38,811 nt of DNA from Polaromonas sp. GTDB lineage: Bacteria > Pseudomonadota > Gammaproteobacteria > Burkholderiales > Burkholderiaceae_C. The notes under the pieces were generated by a model that was not told the DNA's origin, did not search any database, and saw only the letters and a list, made by a program, of their open reading frames with translations. How positions within the stretch are numbered: the first letter of the stretch is position 1; each line of letters opens with the position of its first letter. The translations under genes and the position numbers were made by a program. Below are positions 24,758 to 34,327 of the stretch, one piece after another. The stretch is taken from contig JANYGP010000120.1 of the NCBI GenBank assembly GCA_025362315.1, positions 1 through 38,811 of the forward strand. Direction: 5' to 3'.

Positions 24758-27001
24758 TCAGTGACTGGCTTTGACCTTCAACCGCCAAGCGTGCAGCAGT
24801 GGCTCCGTGTAACCACTGGGTTGCACCAGCCCTTTGAAAACCAGATCAGTAGCGGCCTTGTACGCCATGGACGTGTCAAAGTTTCTCGCCATTGGCTTGT
24901 AAAGTTTGTCACCCACGTTCTGGCCATCAACCACAGCCGCCATGCGCTGAAAAGTTTCGTTGATCTGCGCTTGGGTCACAACACCATGCAGTAGCCAGTT
25001 GGCCATGTGCTGGCTTGAAATGCGCAGCGTCGCGCGGTCTTCCATCAGGCCGATGTTGTGAATGTCGGGCACCTTGCTGCAGCCCACGCCCTGGTCAATC
25101 CAGCGCACGACGTAGCCCAGAATGCCCTGGGCGTTGTTGTCAAGTTCCTGACGCTTTTCTTCAAGGCTCCAGTCAGGCGTGGTCGTCACCGGAATTTGCA
25201 GCAAAGCGCTGAGCGTTTCTGCACGCAGCCTTTTGGCGTCCAGCTTTTTAACGGCTTTTTCCATCGACTTTTGCAGCCTGGCCACATCAACCTGGTGGTA
25301 ATGCAGCGCGTGCAGCGTGGCGCCTGTGGGGCTGGGTACCCAGGCCGTGTTGGCACCAGCCAGCGGGTGGGCAATTTTTTGCGCCATCATCGCCGCCATC
25401 AAATCGGGCATGGCCCACATGCCTTTGCCAATTTGCGCCTTGCCGCGCAGGCCGCAGGCCAGGCCGACCTGCACATTGTTTTTCTCGTACGCAGCAATCC
25501 AGGTGCTGCTTTTCATGTCGCCCTTGCGGATCATCGGACCAGCCTGCATGGCCGTGTGCATCTCGTCGCCGGTGCGGTCCAGAAAGCCGGTGTTGATGAA
25601 AGCCACGCGCGAACTGGCCGCTGCAATGCAGGCCATCAGGTTGGCGCTGGTGCGGCGCTCTTCGTCCATGATGCCGAGCTTGACGGTGCTGTCTTTGAGG
25701 CCCAGCATTTTTTCAACCCGACCAAACAGCTCGGCCGCAAAGGCCACTTCAGCCGGGCCGTGCATTTTGGGCTTGACGATGTAGACACTGCCCTTGCGGG
25801 AGTTTTTAATGCCTGGCTTGCCCTTCAATTTCAAATCATGCATGGCAATCGTGGTGGTCACCACGGCGTCCAGAATGCCTTCAGGAATTTCCCTGGTGCT
25901 GCCGTCAGCTGCTGTGTAGGTGATGGCCGGGTTGGTCATCAGATGGCCAACATTGCGCAAAAACATCAGCGAGCGGCCGTGCAACACGACGGGCTTCTTG
26001 CTGGAAGCGGACGTATAAATACGATCAGCATTCAGGCCGCGAGTAAACGTTTTGCCGTCTTTGGTCACGCTCTCGGTCAGTGTGCCCTGCAAGATGCCCA
26101 GCCAGTTGCTGTAAGCCAGAACTTTGTCGTCAGCATCCACCACGGCAACAGAGTCTTCCAGGTCCAAAATGGTGGACAAAGCCGCTTCCAGCACCAGGTC
26201 GCACAAGCCTGCCGGGTCGGTTTTGCCAATGGGCGTGGCAGCATTGATTTGGATGTCAAGATGCAGGCCGTTGTGCTGCAGCAGCACTGACGTCGGTTTG
26301 CCCATGTTGCCCTGGTAGCCAATGAACTGTTTGGCGTCCACCAGGCCTGCTGTCTTGCCACTTGCCAGCTTGACAGCCAGCTTGCCAACGCGAACGCTGT
26401 AGCCCACCGAGTCGAGGTGCGAGCCTGCGTCAAGAGGAGCAGTGCGGTCCAGTACATGGCGGGCATATTCAATGACTTTGGCACCACGCTTGGGGTTGTA
26501 GGATTTGCCTTTTTCAGCACCATCAGCCTCAGAAATGACGTCAGTGCCATACAAAGCGTCGTACAGGCTGCCCCAGCGGGCGTTGGCTGCATTGAGCGCG
26601 TAGCGGGCATTCAAAATCGGCACCACCAATTGCGGGCCGGCTTGCCGGGCGAGCTCGGCATCTACATTGTCAGTTGTGGTTTTGACTTTTTTGGGTGCGG
26701 GCACAAGGTAACCAATGCTGGTCAGAAACTTTTGATACGCCAACATGCCGCGGGGGCTTGACGAATCACCTGGGGTGATGGGTCCAGGATTGGCTTTGTG
26801 CCAGGTGTCCAGCTCTGTTTGCAAGCGGTCACGCTCAGCCAGCAAGGCTGTGTTTTTGGGTGCCAGATCCGCCACGATGGCATCAAATCCGCGCCAAAAA
26901 TCTGCTGCCGCCACACCCGTACCGGGCAGTACTTTGCTCTCAATAAACTGGTGCAAATTGCTGGCAACCTGCAGACGGTGGCAGGCGATACGTTGAGTCA
27001 T
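24758..27001 (-). CDS. glcB: Malate synthase G
   Basis: This cytoplasmic enzyme condenses glyoxylate with acetyl-CoA to malate in the glyoxylate bypass and glycolate use. The 747 residues match the usual length of the G isoform (about 720-740). Marks are [23 protein letters not shown] sequence (here [20 protein letters not shown]), [66 protein letters not shown] and [19 protein letters not shown]. The ATG at 27001 has GGAG upstream at good spacing; a longer open frame reaches 27265 but runs through the intergenic region. Its end abuts the shared terminator. No isocitrate lyase gene is in the window. Confidence 0.95.
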   Translation of the reverse strand: MTQRIACHRLQVASNLHQFIESKVLPGTGVAAADFWRGFDAIVADLAPKNTALLAERDRLQTELDTWHKANPGPITPGDSSSPRGMLAYQKFLTSIGYLVPAPKKVKTTTDNVDAELARQAGPQLVVPILNARYALNAANARWGSLYDALYGTDVISEADGAEKGKSYNPKRGAKVIEYARHVLDRTAPLDAGSHLDSVGYSVRVGKLAVKLASGKTAGLVDAKQFIGYQGNMGKPTSVLLQHNGLHLDIQINAATPIGKTDPAGLCDLVLEAALSTILDLEDSVAVVDADDKVLAYSNWLGILQGTLTESVTKDGKTFTRGLNADRIYTSASSKKPVVLHGRSLMFLRNVGHLMTNPAITYTAADGSTREIPEGILDAVVTTTIAMHDLKLKGKPGIKNSRKGSVYIVKPKMHGPAEVAFAAELFGRVEKMLGLKDSTVKLGIMDEERRTSANLMACIAAASSRVAFINTGFLDRTGDEMHTAMQAGPMIRKGDMKSSTWIAAYEKNNVQVGLACGLRGKAQIGKGMWAMPDLMAAMMAQKIAHPLAGANTAWVPSPTGATLHALHYHQVDVARLQKSMEKAVKKLDAKRLRAETLSALLQIPVTTTPDWSLEEKRQELDNNAQGILGYVVRWIDQGVGCSKVPDIHNIGLMEDRATLRISSQHMANWLLHGVVTQAQINETFQRMAAVVDGQNVGDKLYKPMARNFDTSMAYKAATDLVFKGLVQPSGYTEPLLHAWRLKVKASH

Positions 27002-27092
27002 TTGATGGTCTCCGGAAATTTTTAGAACATCAAATCGTAACGGTTGTTGGCTGTTTGCCTGTCTGACAAGTCTGCCCGAGCCTTCTTTATTG

Positions 27093-27149
27093 ATCTTTGA
27101 GGGCTGCAGCCCAATAAATACGGGCGCTAGCAGCTCCTTAAATAATAGC
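27093..27149 (-). repeat. 57-bp dispersed repeat (upstream of glcB)
   Basis: On the minus strand it begins GCTATTATTTAAGGAGCTGC, continues TAGCGCCCGTATTTATTGGG, then CTGCAGCC, and ends AAAGAT. It is the one copy with a stop codon in the usual sense frame, as expected for an intergenic member. It lies 92 bp before the glcB start. The remainder of 27002-27294 shows no gene. Confidence 0.8.
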
Positions 27150-27294
27150 GCCTTTTCACTGCAATCATGTGGTCTTGCCTGGGTTGATCCGCACAGGTAC
27201 AGCAAGACAGGCCCACCCATGCGGCCTTGTTGCAGTGATGTCACGGGGCACAACGCCTGAAGCATCAGGTTGCTGGCCCGTCACATACTGAAAA

Positions 27295-27600
27295 TCAGGC
27301 TGCCTTTTTGCTCAGGCATTCCTTCATGAAAGCCTTGCGCTCGTCGCCTTTTTTGTCCTTGGCGTCCAGATTGCAGGTCTTCATTTTGCTTTGCTGGGTG
27401 GCGGGTTCTGCCTTGGCGCTCAGGCACTCCTTCATGAATGCCTTGCGCTCATCGCCTTTTTTGTCTTTGGCATCCACATTGCAGGTTTTCATTTTGCTTT
27501 GCTGGCCGGTTTTGGCATCGCCGTCAGCTGCATGCGCAGTCATGCCCCATGAAAATGCCAGGGCAGATGCCATTGCCACCAGGGAAACAAGTTTTTTCAT
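27295..27600 (-). CDS. PsiF repeat protein (periplasmic)
   Basis: The protein has 101 residues with a signal peptide (MKKLVSLVAMASALAFSWGM, then TAHA before the cut) and two PsiF repeats. Each repeat contains SKMKTCN, then DAKDKKGDERKAFMKECLS. Each carries two cysteines that may pair. The E. coli namesake is induced by phosphate starvation; its function is unknown. GGAGC precedes the ATG at 27600. The two repeats are nearly identical in DNA (about 27299-27372 and 27416-27490), which points to a recent internal duplication or continuing gene conversion. Confidence 0.85.
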   Translation of the reverse strand: MKKLVSLVAMASALAFSWGMTAHAADGDAKTGQQSKMKTCNVDAKDKKGDERKAFMKECLSAKAEPATQQSKMKTCNLDAKDKKGDERKAFMKECLSKKAA

Positions 27601-27760
27601 AAAAGCTCCATTGAAGTAAATCAAAACAGAAAGGATGCAAGAGTTGAAGGATTGCGCTTTGAATCCCGCTGTGGATTCCATCACATAAAGCAGCTGGCTG
27701 CAAGCTCACGGACAACGCCAGTCCAAATGCCGGCAAGCACGGCCAACGTAAAATCCGTTC

Positions 27761-29437
27761 ATGCTTTTGATAAAAAATGATTTGCTGGCGGCTCTAGATA
27801 TGGCCCTGGAACAACTTTGCCCAGGTGCCGGCGACAAGGCAGCGTTTGAGTCGCCCAAAGTCGCTGCGCATGGCGACTTTGCCTGCACTGCCGCCATGCA
27901 GCTGGCCAAAGGCTTGAAGCAAAACCCCCGTCAGGTGGCCGAGTCGCTGCGCGCTGTTTTGCTGGAGCAGCCGGCATTTGTCCGCTGGGTGCTAGGCGTT
28001 GAAATTGCCGGGCCCGGGTTTATCAACATTCGCCTGAAGCCGGAGGCCAAACAGCAAACCGTGCGTGACGTGCTGCAGCAAGGCGCGCAATTTGGCGTCC
28101 AGCCACAGCTTGCCAATGCTGCCACGATTGTCGAGTTTGTCTCGGCCAACCCGACCGGGCCGCTGCATGTGGGCCATGGCCGCCAGGCTGCACTCGGCGA
28201 TGCGATTTGCAACCTGTTTGCCACCCAGGGTATGCGTGTGTACCGCGAGTTTTATTACAACGACGCGGGTGTGCAAATCAACACGCTGGCCACCAGCACG
28301 CAAGCCAGAGCCAGAGGCATCCAGCCAGGCGATGCTGCCTGGCCAGAACTCGCCTACAACGGCGACTACATTGCCGACATTGCCGCTGACTTCATGGCTC
28401 GAAAAACCGTGAAGTCCGACGACCGCGAATACACGGCATCGGGCGACATTGAAGACCTGGAATCCATCCGCCAGTTTGCCGTGGCCTACCTGCGGCATGA
28501 GCAGGACCTGGACCTGAAAGCTTTTGCGGTGCGGTTTGACAACTATTACCTGGAATCGAGTCTGTACAGCTCCGGCCGCGTTGAGGCTGCTGTGGGCAAG
28601 CTGACTGACGCAGGCAAGACCTACGAGCACGATGGTGCGCTGTGGCTTAAATCCACCGACTATGGGGACGACAAAGACCGCGTGATGAAAAAAAGCGACG
28701 GTACCTACACCTATTTTGTGCCCGACGTGGCCTACCACCTGGCCAAATGGGAACGCGGCTTTGGCCGTGCCATCAACATTCAGGGCATGGACCACCACGG
28801 CACCATTGCCCGGGTCCGTGCAGGGCTGCAGGCAGCCGGCGCTGGCGTACCCGTGGGCTACCCGGACTATGTGCTGCACACCATGGTGCGGGTCACCAAA
28901 GGCGGCGAAGAAGTCAAAATCTCCAAGCGCGCGGGCAGCTATGTCACGCTGCGCGACCTGATTGAATGGACGAGCGCCGATGCGGTGCGCTTTTTTCTGC
29001 TGAGCCGTAAGCCTGATACCGAGTACATGTTTGACATTGACCTGGCCCTTAGCAAAAACAATGAAAACCCGGTGTATTACGTGCAGTACGCGTATGCGCG
29101 GATCTGCTCGGTGATCGCTGCTTGGGGCGGCGACACGGCCATTTTGGCGGCGATAGATTTGACACCACTGGACAGCCCGCAGGCCCAGTCGCTGATGCTG
29201 CTGATTGCCAAATACCCTGACATGCTGAGCAGTGCGGCAAGTCAATTTGCACCGCATGATGTGACTTTTTACTTGCGTGAACTGGCCGCCTGTTACCACA
29301 GCTACTACGATGCAGAGCGGATTTTGGTGGACGATGAAACCGTCAAGCTGGCCCGCCTGGCGCTTGTGGCTGCCACTGCGCAGGTGTTGCACAATGGCTT
29401 GGCAGTGTTGGGCGTGAGTGCCCCGCCAAAAATGTGA
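27761..29437 (+). CDS. argS: Arginyl-tRNA synthetase
   Basis: This class I synthetase has 558 residues and charges tRNA-Arg. The N-terminal tRNA-binding domain contains [13 protein letters not shown]. The ATP site HVGH is at 136-139 in [19 protein letters not shown] Rossmann fold follows with [17 protein letters not shown], the KMSKS-like loop [16 protein letters not shown], and an anticodon-binding DALR-type end ([12 protein letters not shown]). The last codons overlap the SPOR gene start. It is complete and ordinary. Confidence 0.96.
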   Translation: MLLIKNDLLAALDMALEQLCPGAGDKAAFESPKVAAHGDFACTAAMQLAKGLKQNPRQVAESLRAVLLEQPAFVRWVLGVEIAGPGFINIRLKPEAKQQTVRDVLQQGAQFGVQPQLANAATIVEFVSANPTGPLHVGHGRQAALGDAICNLFATQGMRVYREFYYNDAGVQINTLATSTQARARGIQPGDAAWPELAYNGDYIADIAADFMARKTVKSDDREYTASGDIEDLESIRQFAVAYLRHEQDLDLKAFAVRFDNYYLESSLYSSGRVEAAVGKLTDAGKTYEHDGALWLKSTDYGDDKDRVMKKSDGTYTYFVPDVAYHLAKWERGFGRAINIQGMDHHGTIARVRAGLQAAGAGVPVGYPDYVLHTMVRVTKGGEEVKISKRAGSYVTLRDLIEWTSADAVRFFLLSRKPDTEYMFDIDLALSKNNENPVYYVQYAYARICSVIAAWGGDTAILAAIDLTPLDSPQAQSLMLLIAKYPDMLSSAASQFAPHDVTFYLRELAACYHSYYDAERILVDDETVKLARLALVAATAQVLHNGLAVLGVSAPPKM

Positions 29438-30168
29438 ATGGACAAAAAATGATTCTGGCGTTGAAAACAAAGCAACATGGCGGCACAGTGCTGGGCCTGA
29501 TCATTGGCGCGCTTGTTGGCCTGGGGGCAGCTTTGGCCGTGGCGGTGTACGTGACCAAAGTGCCTGTTCCTTTTCTGAACAAAACCCAGCCAAAGGGTGC
29601 CGACACAGACGCCGCCGAAGCCAAGAAAAACAAGGACTGGGACCCAAATGCCCCATTGGCTGGCAAGAATCCAGCCAAGCCTGCACCGGCAGCTTCTGGT
29701 GCAGTGGGGTCGATAACGCCATTGCCTTCGCCTGCTTCGCCCGCGACCGCTCCTGACGGGTCTGGCGCGCCAACGGCTGCTGTGGTTACTCCCAAACCCA
29801 AGGTGTCTGCCGATCCATTGGGTGACCTGGCCAAGGCCCGAACAGATAGCAAACCAGATGCCAGAACCGATCCGAAGAGCGACAGCAGGGCAGATCCCCG
29901 CCAGGACCTGTCAGCCGCTTCCGGGGTTGATCCGTTTAGCTATTTTGTCCAGGCGGGTGCATTCCGAACGCCTGAAGATGCCGAGCAGCAGCGCGCCAAA
30001 TTGCTGCTGATGGGGTTTCAGGCCCGGGTGACAGAACGTGAGCAGGCTGGCCGCACGGTGTACAGGGTGCGGCTGGGGCCTTTTGACAAAAAAGACGACG
30101 CTGACAGAAACAAGGAAAAACTTGATGGCAATGGCATTGAAACAGCACTGGTTCGGGTTCAGCGGTAA
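29434..30168 (+). CDS. SPOR domain protein (FtsN-like)
   Basis: The protein has 244 residues. A short cytoplasmic N-terminus is followed by one membrane helix (about 20-43, [20 protein letters not shown]), a long low-complexity periplasmic linker rich in P, A, K and D (about 50-165), and a C-terminal SPOR domain (about 168-244: [34 protein letters not shown]). SPOR domains bind denuded septal glycan, so a role at the division site is likely. The GTG at 29434 overlaps the argS stop; an ATG at 29449 is an alternative. The argS-SPOR-dsbA order is one I associate with Burkholderiales. Confidence 0.88.
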   Translation: MNGQKMILALKTKQHGGTVLGLIIGALVGLGAALAVAVYVTKVPVPFLNKTQPKGADTDAAEAKKNKDWDPNAPLAGKNPAKPAPAASGAVGSITPLPSPASPATAPDGSGAPTAAVVTPKPKVSADPLGDLAKARTDSKPDARTDPKSDSRADPRQDLSAASGVDPFSYFVQAGAFRTPEDAEQQRAKLLLMGFQARVTEREQAGRTVYRVRLGPFDKKDDADRNKEKLDGNGIETALVRVQR

Positions 30169-30215
30169 CCCAGCGTGTTGAACTTAATGCGCGTCAAATG
30201 ACCTGACTGCCTAAC

Positions 30216-30268
30216 CGGCAATATCGGCAATATCGGCGATATCGGCAATATCGGCAATATCGGCAATT
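30216..30268. repeat. 9-bp tandem repeat, about 6 units, upstream of dsbA
   Basis: CGGCAATAT is repeated five times with one base change in the third unit (CGGCGATAT), then a partial sixth (CGGCAATT). It fills the centre of the 155-bp space before dsbA, about 56 bp from its start, where a promoter would be expected. Confidence 0.95.
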
Positions 30269-30323
30269 GTTGCAACACCTGCAATACCGACAGCAAGTTA
30301 ACTTAATTTTTGGAGCAAGACAC

Positions 30324-30983
30324 ATGCAAAGACGCGAATTTTCCATCACCGCAGCTGCCACGGCACTCGCATTGGGCGCTGGCGCAACGGGCGTGAACGC
30401 GCAAGGCCAAACCTTCAAGGAAGGCGGCGACTATCTGGTGCTGGACAAACCGGCCAGCACAGAAGCTGGCGCCGGCAAAATCGAGGTGGTGGAGTTCTTT
30501 TGGTACAGCTGCCCACACTGCAACCGGTTTGAGCCGCAACTTGAAGAGTGGATCAAAAAAATGCCGAAAGACGTGGTGCTGCGCCGTGCGCCAATTGCCT
30601 TCAAGCCTGACTTTGAGCCTCAGCAACGTTTGTATTTTGTGCTGGAAGGCATGGGCAAGGTCGTGGAACTGAACAAGAAAGTATTTGCGGCCATTCACGT
30701 TGAAAAGCAGGCGCTCAATACGCTGCCACTGATTGCCGATTGGGCTGAAAAGCAGGGCGTCAACAAAGCCAAATTTATTGAAGCGTACAACTCGTTTCCT
30801 GTCGCTACCAAAACCCGCAAAGCCACAATGTTGCAAGACGCCTATGCAGTCGATGGCGTGCCCGCAATTGGCATTGCCGGCAAGTACTACACATCTGGCT
30901 CATTGGCGCAAACCATGGAGCGTGCTTTGCAGGTGACGGATTACGCCATTGGCCTGGCCAGAAAATCAAGGCCATCTGCCTGA
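30324..30983 (+). CDS. dsbA: Thiol:disulfide interchange protein DsbA
   Basis: This periplasmic oxidase introduces disulfides into exported proteins. The 219 residues begin with a signal peptide that has a basic start (MQRREFSITAAATALALGAG) and a predicted cut near VNAQG. The thioredoxin-fold active site is C63-P-H-C66 in FFWYSCPHCNRFEP, with the cis-proline region VDGVPAIGIAGKYY. GGAG lies eight bases before the ATG at 30324. It follows the SPOR gene after a tandem repeat and is closed by a terminator, so it may be its own transcript. Its redox partner DsbB is not in the window. Confidence 0.93.
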   Translation: MQRREFSITAAATALALGAGATGVNAQGQTFKEGGDYLVLDKPASTEAGAGKIEVVEFFWYSCPHCNRFEPQLEEWIKKMPKDVVLRRAPIAFKPDFEPQQRLYFVLEGMGKVVELNKKVFAAIHVEKQALNTLPLIADWAEKQGVNKAKFIEAYNSFPVATKTRKATMLQDAYAVDGVPAIGIAGKYYTSGSLAQTMERALQVTDYAIGLARKSRPSA

Positions 30984-31014
30984 GCATTTTTCTTGGGCAT
31001 TTGCCTCGTAACCC

Positions 31015-31041
31015 ACCCGCCTGACCAGCGGGTTTTTTTTT
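31015..31041 (+). terminator. Rho-independent terminator after dsbA
   Basis: Stem ACCCGC / GCGGGT (31015-31020 and 31028-31033) with a 7-base loop, followed by eight T. Confidence 0.85.
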
Positions 31042-31140
31042 AAAAATCAATACAAAGCGGGAAGTCTGCCTGCTGTGCACAGCCTGCTTGACTACAATGG
31101 CGAACCAAGATCTCAGCAGGACAGCAAGATTCGTGCCTTT

Positions 31141-31779
31141 ATGCAATACACCTTCGTTTTAGCCTTTGCCTTGTGTGCAGCCTGCCTGGGCCCGGCCAGG
31201 GCTGAAAATGCCGATCGCAACAAGCCGATGAATGCGGAAGCCGATGCGCTTCGCTATGACGATCTGAAGCAAACCAGCGTTTTTACCGGCAATGTGGTGA
31301 TCACCAAAGGCAGCACCATCATTCGGGGGGCGCAGGTCGATGTCAAACAGGACCCCGAGGGCTACCAGCAGGCAGTGGTGACATCAAACCCTGGCAAGCT
31401 GGCTTTTTATCGCAAAAAACGCGACGGTCTGGACGAATACATTGAAGGCGAAGGCGAACGGATTGAGTACGACAGCCGGCTGGATGTTGTCAAGTTCATG
31501 CGCAGTGCCGTGCTGCGCCGCTACAACGGCGCTGTGCTGGCTGACGAAACAACGGGCTCCCAGATCAATTACGACAACAAGACCGATGTGTTCAGCGTCG
31601 ATGGCGGCGCGCAAAATCGCACTGCGGCCAACCCAACGGGCCGGGTACGCGCCCTTTTGTCGCCCCGAATCTCAGCATCTGCTGCAGCGGCAACCCCAGG
31701 TGCGGCTCCGGTGGCAGCTGCGCCAGGCCCGCCCGCTGTTTTGCGCGCCAGCCCCGCCCTGGGCGTGGACAAAAAGTAA
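31141..31779 (+). CDS. lptA: Lipopolysaccharide transport protein LptA
   Basis: This periplasmic bridge carries LPS from the inner to the outer membrane. The 212 residues have a signal peptide (MQYTFVLAFALCAACLGPAR, cut near ARA), then the beta-jellyroll OstA/LptA domain: DALRYDDLKQTSVFTGNVVI, GSTIIRGAQVDV, and YIEGEGERIEYDSRLDVVKF with VSVDGG-type end (FSVDGGAQNRT). The tail is rich in A and P. It is followed six bases later by lptB. The usual upstream partner lptC is not next to it; dsbA and a terminator lie there instead. A TACAAT element at 31093-31098 may be the -10 of its own promoter. Confidence 0.9.
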   Translation: MQYTFVLAFALCAACLGPARAENADRNKPMNAEADALRYDDLKQTSVFTGNVVITKGSTIIRGAQVDVKQDPEGYQQAVVTSNPGKLAFYRKKRDGLDEYIEGEGERIEYDSRLDVVKFMRSAVLRRYNGAVLADETTGSQINYDNKTDVFSVDGGAQNRTAANPTGRVRALLSPRISASAAAATPGAAPVAAAPGPPAVLRASPALGVDKK

Positions 31780-31785
31780 ACCGCG

Positions 31786-32607
31786 ATGATGTTTGGCGAT
31801 CACGGCAGCGAGATGGCGCTGGCAGCTACCTCCGCAAACACTTTGATCAGCACGCCTGAGCGCCCCATCAGCCGCCTGGTCGCAGCAAATCTGCAAAAGT
31901 CTTACGGCAGCCGCAAAGTGGTCAAGGATGTGTCGCTGGCCGTGCAAAGCGGCGAAGTCGTTGGCTTGCTTGGCCCCAATGGTGCAGGTAAAACCACGTC
32001 GTTTTACATGATCGTGGGGCTGGTGCGGGCTGATGCGGGCGACATCACGATTGACGGCCAGCCGGTGGAGCACATGCCCATTCACCGGCGTGCCCGTTTG
32101 GGTTTGAGTTACCTGCCGCAGGAAGCGTCGATTTTTCGCAAGCTCAATGTTGAAGAAAACGTGCGCGCCGTGCTGGAGCTCCAGCTGGATGAGGCTGGCA
32201 AACCTCTGACAAAAGACACCATTGCGGGGCGCCTGGATGGCTTGCTAAAAGACCTGCGGGTGGACCATTTGCGGGACTCCCCAGCACTGGCGCTGTCAGG
32301 CGGCGAGCGCAGGCGCGTTGAAATTGCCAGAGCGCTGGCCACGCAGCCACGCTTTATTTTGCTCGACGAGCCGTTTGCCGGAATTGACCCGATTGCGGTG
32401 ATTGAAATCCAGCGCATCATTGGTTTCCTCAAGTCGCGCGGCATTGGCGTGTTGATCACCGATCACAACGTGCGGGAAACGTTGGGCATTTGTGACCATG
32501 CCTACATCATCAATGATGGGCATGTGCTGGCCAAAGGCACCCCGTCCGAGATCGTGGACAACGCCGATGTACGCCGTGTCTATTTAGGCGAAAACTTTCG
32601 AATGTGA
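31786..32607 (+). CDS. lptB: LPS export ABC transporter ATP-binding protein LptB
   Basis: This cytoplasmic ATPase drives the LptB2FG extractor. The 273 residues have Walker A GPNGAGKT at 63-70, the Q-loop YLPQEASIFRKL, the signature ALSGGERRRVEIARAL, Walker B FILLDEPFAGIDP and the switch histidine in LITDHNVRETLGICDHAY. The ending VRRVYLGENFRM is typical. The N-terminus is about 30 residues longer than E. coli LptB before the usual beginning (RLVAANLQKSYG); M10 at 31813 is an alternative start. It forms an operon with lptA, and rpoN follows 139 bp later. Confidence 0.95.
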   Translation: MMFGDHGSEMALAATSANTLISTPERPISRLVAANLQKSYGSRKVVKDVSLAVQSGEVVGLLGPNGAGKTTSFYMIVGLVRADAGDITIDGQPVEHMPIHRRARLGLSYLPQEASIFRKLNVEENVRAVLELQLDEAGKPLTKDTIAGRLDGLLKDLRVDHLRDSPALALSGGERRRVEIARALATQPRFILLDEPFAGIDPIAVIEIQRIIGFLKSRGIGVLITDHNVRETLGICDHAYIINDGHVLAKGTPSEIVDNADVRRVYLGENFRM

Positions 32608-32685
32608 GGATGTATCTGTCGCTCGCTAAGCCGCCTCTTTTCAAGCAGACACCGCGGAACTGGCTTTGCCGGGCTGCAGGTGTCG

Positions 32686-32736
32686 CCCCCTGTGGGGGGG
32701 AGGGGGTTGCGCGTTGTGAGCACCCAGCAGGGGGGT
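32686..32736. repeat. G-rich hairpin region between lptB and rpoN
   Basis: CCCCC (32686-32690) faces GGGGGGG (32694-32700) across TGT, then GGGGG (32702-32706) and, further on, GGGGGG. Similar C-run/G-run spacers are common between genes in Comamonadaceae as I remember them. It could weaken read-through from lptB into rpoN. There is no T-run, so it is not a classical terminator. Confidence 0.4.
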
Positions 32737-32746
32737 ACGTCATTCA

Positions 32747-34327
32747 ATGAAGCAGGGCTTTTCATTACGGGTTTCGCAGCATCTGGCGCTGACGCCGCAG
32801 TTGCAGCAATCGATTCGCCTGCTGCAGCTTTCAACGCTTGAGCTGGGTCAGGAAGTCGGGCAGATGCTGGATGAAAATCCGTTTCTGGAAGTCAGTGACG
32901 AAGCAGCCCCGCGCGAAGAGTTTGGCCTTGACCATCCGGACACGCCTCTCAGCCAGGAAGTCAGGGAGTTTGAAGACGCTCCTGAATTTATAGCTGCTAG
33001 CGCCGTAAATACAAGCGCTACAACGATAAAAGATGCTTCAAACACATCGACTGCAACAGAAGCTGCGCCGGACGCCCCGACAGAGCCCAAGCTGGAAGAA
33101 AGCTGGGAAGGCGATGGGAGCGTTGAGTCTGCACCCGACGACGGCGAGTGGGGCAACGATGCTGCGCCGCGCAAAAACAACCTCGAAGGCAGCGACGCAG
33201 AAGCCGCCGACCTGGCGGGCGAACACATCACCTTGCAGGCACATCTGCACCAGCAGTCGCTCAGTCTTCGACTGCCAGAACTTGACCGTGCTGTGCTGCA
33301 CTTTCTGATTGAATCGCTCAATGACGATGGTTATCTGGAAGAAAGTCTGGCGGACCTGGCAGAAGGGCTGGCACGCGGCGACATGGCGCAAACCGAGGAG
33401 CTGTTGCAGCAATTTGCCGTGGCGCTCAAGCTGCTGCAAAGCATGGAGCCTGCAGGCGTCGGCGCACAAAACCTGGCGCAATGCCTGCACCTGCAGTTGC
33501 TGGACCACAAGGATTGCGATGCCACCCGCGCCGCCATGGCAATCTGTCTGCAGCCCATGCAGTTGCTGGCCAAGCGCGATATCAAACGCCTTGTTCAGGT
33601 GTGCGGCTTTGCTGAAGACGTGGTGAAAAACGCCATGACTCTGATCGGCCGTCTGGACCCCAAACCCGGACGGCGGTTTGCCAATGTCGAGCGCAATGTG
33701 GTGGTGCCGGACGTGATTGTGGTCAAGGTGGGGCGGGGCTTCAAGGTCACGCTGAACAGCGACGTGATGCCGCGCCTGAAAGTACACGACATTTACGCCA
33801 ATGCCATGAAACAGCACAAGGGCGCAGGCAGTGCCGCCGCCGGACAGGCCATGCAGCAGCGCCTGCAGGAGGCGCGCTGGTTCATCAAAAACATCCAGCA
33901 GCGGTTTGACACCATCTTGCGTGTCAGCACGGCGATTGTCGAGCGACAAAAAAACTTTTTTACCCATGGCGAGCTGGCCATGCGGCCCCTGGTGCTGCGC
34001 GAAATTGCTGACGAGTTGGGCCTGCACGAGTCCACCATCTCGCGCGTGACCACGGCCAAATACATGAACACGCCGTTTGGCACGTTTGAGCTCAAGTATT
34101 TTTTTGGCTCCGCGCTGGGCACAGACACCGGTGGCAATGCCTCCAGCACCGCTGTCAGGGCGCTGATCAAACAGTTTGTGGCCAGTGAAAATCTGCAAAA
34201 ACCACTGAGCGACAACCAGCTTTCCGAGATGCTCAAAGAGCAGGGCATTGAATGCGCGCGCCGCACTGTGGCCAAATACCGGGATGCGCTTCGCATTGCG
34301 CCTGCCAATCTGCGTAAAGCCTTATGA
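32747..34327 (+). CDS. rpoN: RNA polymerase sigma-54 factor RpoN
   Basis: Sigma-54 directs RNA polymerase to -24/-12 promoters with help of AAA+ activators. The 526 residues show region I rich in Q and L (SLRVSQHLALTPQLQQSIRL), a long acidic region II (about 50-160), the core-binding region III (LHFLIESLNDDGYLEESL), the HTH segment (REIADELGLHESTISRVTTA) and the RpoN box ARRTVAKYRD at 504-513. Residues 78-96 of region II are encoded by a sense copy of the 57-bp repeat. Its stop overlaps the methyltransferase start (ATGA). The hpf and ptsN genes often found after rpoN are not here. Confidence 0.96.
   Translation: MKQGFSLRVSQHLALTPQLQQSIRLLQLSTLELGQEVGQMLDENPFLEVSDEAAPREEFGLDHPDTPLSQEVREFEDAPEFIAASAVNTSATTIKDASNTSTATEAAPDAPTEPKLEESWEGDGSVESAPDDGEWGNDAAPRKNNLEGSDAEAADLAGEHITLQAHLHQQSLSLRLPELDRAVLHFLIESLNDDGYLEESLADLAEGLARGDMAQTEELLQQFAVALKLLQSMEPAGVGAQNLAQCLHLQLLDHKDCDATRAAMAICLQPMQLLAKRDIKRLVQVCGFAEDVVKNAMTLIGRLDPKPGRRFANVERNVVVPDVIVVKVGRGFKVTLNSDVMPRLKVHDIYANAMKQHKGAGSAAAGQAMQQRLQEARWFIKNIQQRFDTILRVSTAIVERQKNFFTHGELAMRPLVLREIADELGLHESTISRVTTAKYMNTPFGTFELKYFFGSALGTDTGGNASSTAVRALIKQFVASENLQKPLSDNQLSEMLKEQGIECARRTVAKYRDALRIAPANLRKAL
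32978..33034 (+). repeat. 57-bp dispersed repeat inside rpoN (sense)
   Basis: It begins GCTCCTGAATTTATAGCTGC, continues TAGCGCCGTAAATACAAGCG, then CTACAACGATAAAAGAT. It supplies 19 codons, APEFIAASAVNTSATTIKD, in the variable acidic region II, which tolerates insertion. Confidence 0.75.

Noticed and set aside
24758..26290. Long open frames antisense to glcB, argS and rpoN
   Set aside because: They are codon-bias shadows of the real genes, with no starts, motifs or spacing of their own.
30194..30418. Minus-strand frame rich in C, R and Y over the 9-bp repeat
   Set aside because: Produced by translating the CGGCAATAT array; no protein features.
31811..31835. Possible extra 57-bp repeat copy at the start of lptB
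   Set aside because: About 18 bases resemble the core (GGTAGCTGCCAGCGCCAT on the minus strand), but the match does not extend to 57 bases.
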